Assembly: GCA_964489215.1 (NCBI GenBank)
Contig: CAZAYB010000186.1
Coordinates: 1-6,358 of the forward strand
Reading direction: 5' to 3'
Length of the DNA stretch: 6,358 nt
Source of the DNA: CAZAYB01 sp964489215
GTDB taxonomy: Bacteria > Planctomycetota > Phycisphaerae > Sedimentisphaerales > Anaerohalosphaeraceae
A program made the translations under genes and the position numbers. Within the stretch, counting starts at the first letter, position 1, and each line of letters starts with the position of its first letter. Below are positions 5,993 through 6,358 of the stretch, in pieces. The notes beneath the pieces were generated by a model. That model searched no databases and was not told the origin of the DNA. It saw only the letters and a list, made by a program, of their open reading frames with translations.

Positions 5993-6020
5993 TTGACAAA
6001 ATCGTCATATTTACTATAAT
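5993..6020 (+). promoter_or_regulatory. consensus sigma70 promoter for the divergent exported-protein gene
   Basis: TTGACA (5993-5998) and TATAAT (6015-6020) match the sigma70 -35 and -10 hexamers at 12 of 12 positions with a 16-bp spacer. The expected transcription start is near 6027. This leaves about 118 nt to the GTG at 6145 or about 163 nt to the ATG at 6190. The promoter is overlaid by a pair of 12-bp repeats, suggesting it is controlled rather than simply constitutive. Confidence 0.75.
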
Positions 6021-6029
6021 CGTCATATT
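6000..6029 (+). repeat. paired 12-bp direct repeats overlapping the promoter (candidate operator)
   Basis: AATCGTCATATT occurs perfectly at 6000-6011 and 6018-6029, an 18-bp period. The first copy lies in the -35/-10 spacer. The second overlaps the last three bases of the -10 and covers the expected start site. A truncated copy, AATCGT, follows at 6045-6050. The position fits a repressor site that blocks polymerase, but no regulator is identified. Confidence 0.55.
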
Positions 6030-6035
6030 CCAACT

Positions 6036-6135
6036 AACCCTGAAAATCGTAATTAAGTAGTTTATTTTCTTTACTTTAAGAGATAAATATGGGATAATAA
6101 CACTGATATCAGGGTTTCGGGCTCACGCCCTGGAG
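6036..6135 (+). promoter_or_regulatory. structured 5' leader with mutually exclusive pairings
   Basis: The segment TCAGGGTT (6109-6116) is an exact reverse complement of AACCCTGA (6036-6043). The same segment can instead pair, through CAGGG (6110-6114), with CCCTG (6128-6132), whose last base is the first base of the GGAG ribosome binding site (6132-6135). A 10-bp palindrome, CTGATATCAG (6103-6112), and a small GGGC/GCCC hairpin (6119-6130) lie in the same area. This could regulate translation, but an 8-bp match in a leader this long is not very improbable by chance. No known riboswitch is recognised. Confidence 0.35.
6132..6135 (+). promoter_or_regulatory. ribosome binding site favouring the GTG start at 6145
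   Basis: GGAG lies nine bases before GTG (6145-6147). The in-frame ATG at 6190 has only GGGGG (6177-6181) eight bases upstream, a poorer match to the anti-Shine-Dalgarno, so GTG is the better-supported start. Confidence 0.5.
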
Positions 6136-6144
6136 AATTTAAAA

Positions 6145-6358
6145 GTGGCAAAAAAAAGTTCAATCCAATTTGAGACGGGGGTTTCAAAAATGAGAAGAAG
6201 AATGTTAATTAAGTTTTTGGGCAGATTTGTTTTTGTTGAAGCGGTTATCGTTGCTTTTGTTTTGAATATATGGATCGCTTCTACTTTCGCTAAGCCGAGC
6301 GGTGGTTCCTGGCAGGTTGGAACAGGAGCTATCGATAATATCGGCAGTGATGTAATGG
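6145..6358 (+). CDS. N-terminal part of an exported or membrane-anchored protein of unknown function
   Basis: The frame is open from GTG at 6145 to the window edge (71 residues visible, C-terminus missing). Alternative in-frame starts are ATG at 6190 and ATG at 6202. From the ATG at 6190 the product begins with a basic MRRRMLIKFLGR, then a hydrophobic stretch (about 12-34: FVFVEAVIVAFVLNIWIAS, then TFA). A plausible signal peptidase site is after STFA, before KPSGGSWQVG. The RRMLIK segment loosely resembles a twin-arginine motif (RR-x-phi-phi-K), but the polar E17 in the hydrophobic core and the short visible length leave Sec, Tat or a membrane anchor all open. The GTG start would add AKKSSIQFETGVSK as a long N-region. 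I do not recognise the mature part. The gene is divergent from trpS and has its own strong promoter and leader. Confidence 0.6.
   Translation, partial: MAKKSSIQFETGVSKMRRRMLIKFLGRFVFVEAVIVAFVLNIWIASTFAKPSGGSWQVGTGAIDNIGSDVM

Larger units (their letters stand above)
5675..6144. other. 470-bp divergent intergenic region with promoters in both directions
   Basis: No gene is supported here. The left part (5675-5880) would be the untranslated leader of trpS, about 200 nt. It contains a small hairpin AACCA-GAGCCT-TGGTT (5794-5809) but no T-box core motif and no Trp-rich leader peptide. The middle (5884-5921) holds a minus-strand promoter candidate inside an A/T-tract inverted repeat. The right part (5993-6144) holds a strong plus-strand promoter, paired direct repeats and a structured leader. 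I see no tRNA, no T-tract terminator and no recognisable riboswitch family. Confidence 0.6.

Overview
This window reads as a piece of chromosome from a motile, chemotactic bacterium. The base composition is moderately AT-rich, and nearly every gene starts behind a good Shine-Dalgarno sequence. It is a draft or metagenomic scaffold with two gaps of exactly 100 N. Chemotaxis genes that include cheD and cheX, together with adjacent trpS and scpA, fit several phyla. My tentative leaning is Planctomycetota (Phycisphaerae-like) or a deltaproteobacterial-type lineage. The window contains no phylogenetic marker that settles this.

Layout. Positions 1-5674 are all read on the minus strand, so transcription runs right to left: trpS, scpA, a 301-bp spacer, then cheR, cheD, cheY, cheX and cheB. 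trpS and scpA share one base at their stop and start codons. The five che genes are tightly packed and form one chemotaxis adaptation and phosphatase module. CheR and CheB methylate and demethylate receptors, CheD deamidates receptor glutamines, CheY carries the phosphoryl signal and CheX dephosphorylates CheY-P. The kinase CheA, the coupler CheW and the receptors are not in the window.

To the right of trpS, a 470-bp intergenic region separates this block from a divergent plus-strand gene that runs off the window. That gene encodes the N-terminus of an exported or membrane-anchored protein of unknown function. Its upstream region holds the most intriguing signal in the window. A consensus sigma70 promoter (TTGACA, 16 bp, TATAAT) is overlaid by two perfect 12-bp direct repeats set 18 bp apart. 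A leader of about 115 nt follows, with two mutually exclusive pairings near the ribosome binding site.

Assembly. The gap inside cheX is flanked by an identical 55-bp sequence at both contig ends. Merging that overlap restores an intact 166-residue CheX, so the apparent break is an artefact. The gap inside trpS is a real loss of sequence. It removes roughly 100 codons, including the region of the KMSKS loop, so 100 N understates its length. I found no CRISPR array, insertion sequence, tRNA or rRNA gene. Nothing here is clearly a new system: the che, trpS and scpA genes are standard families, and the novelty candidates are in the divergent gene and its control region.
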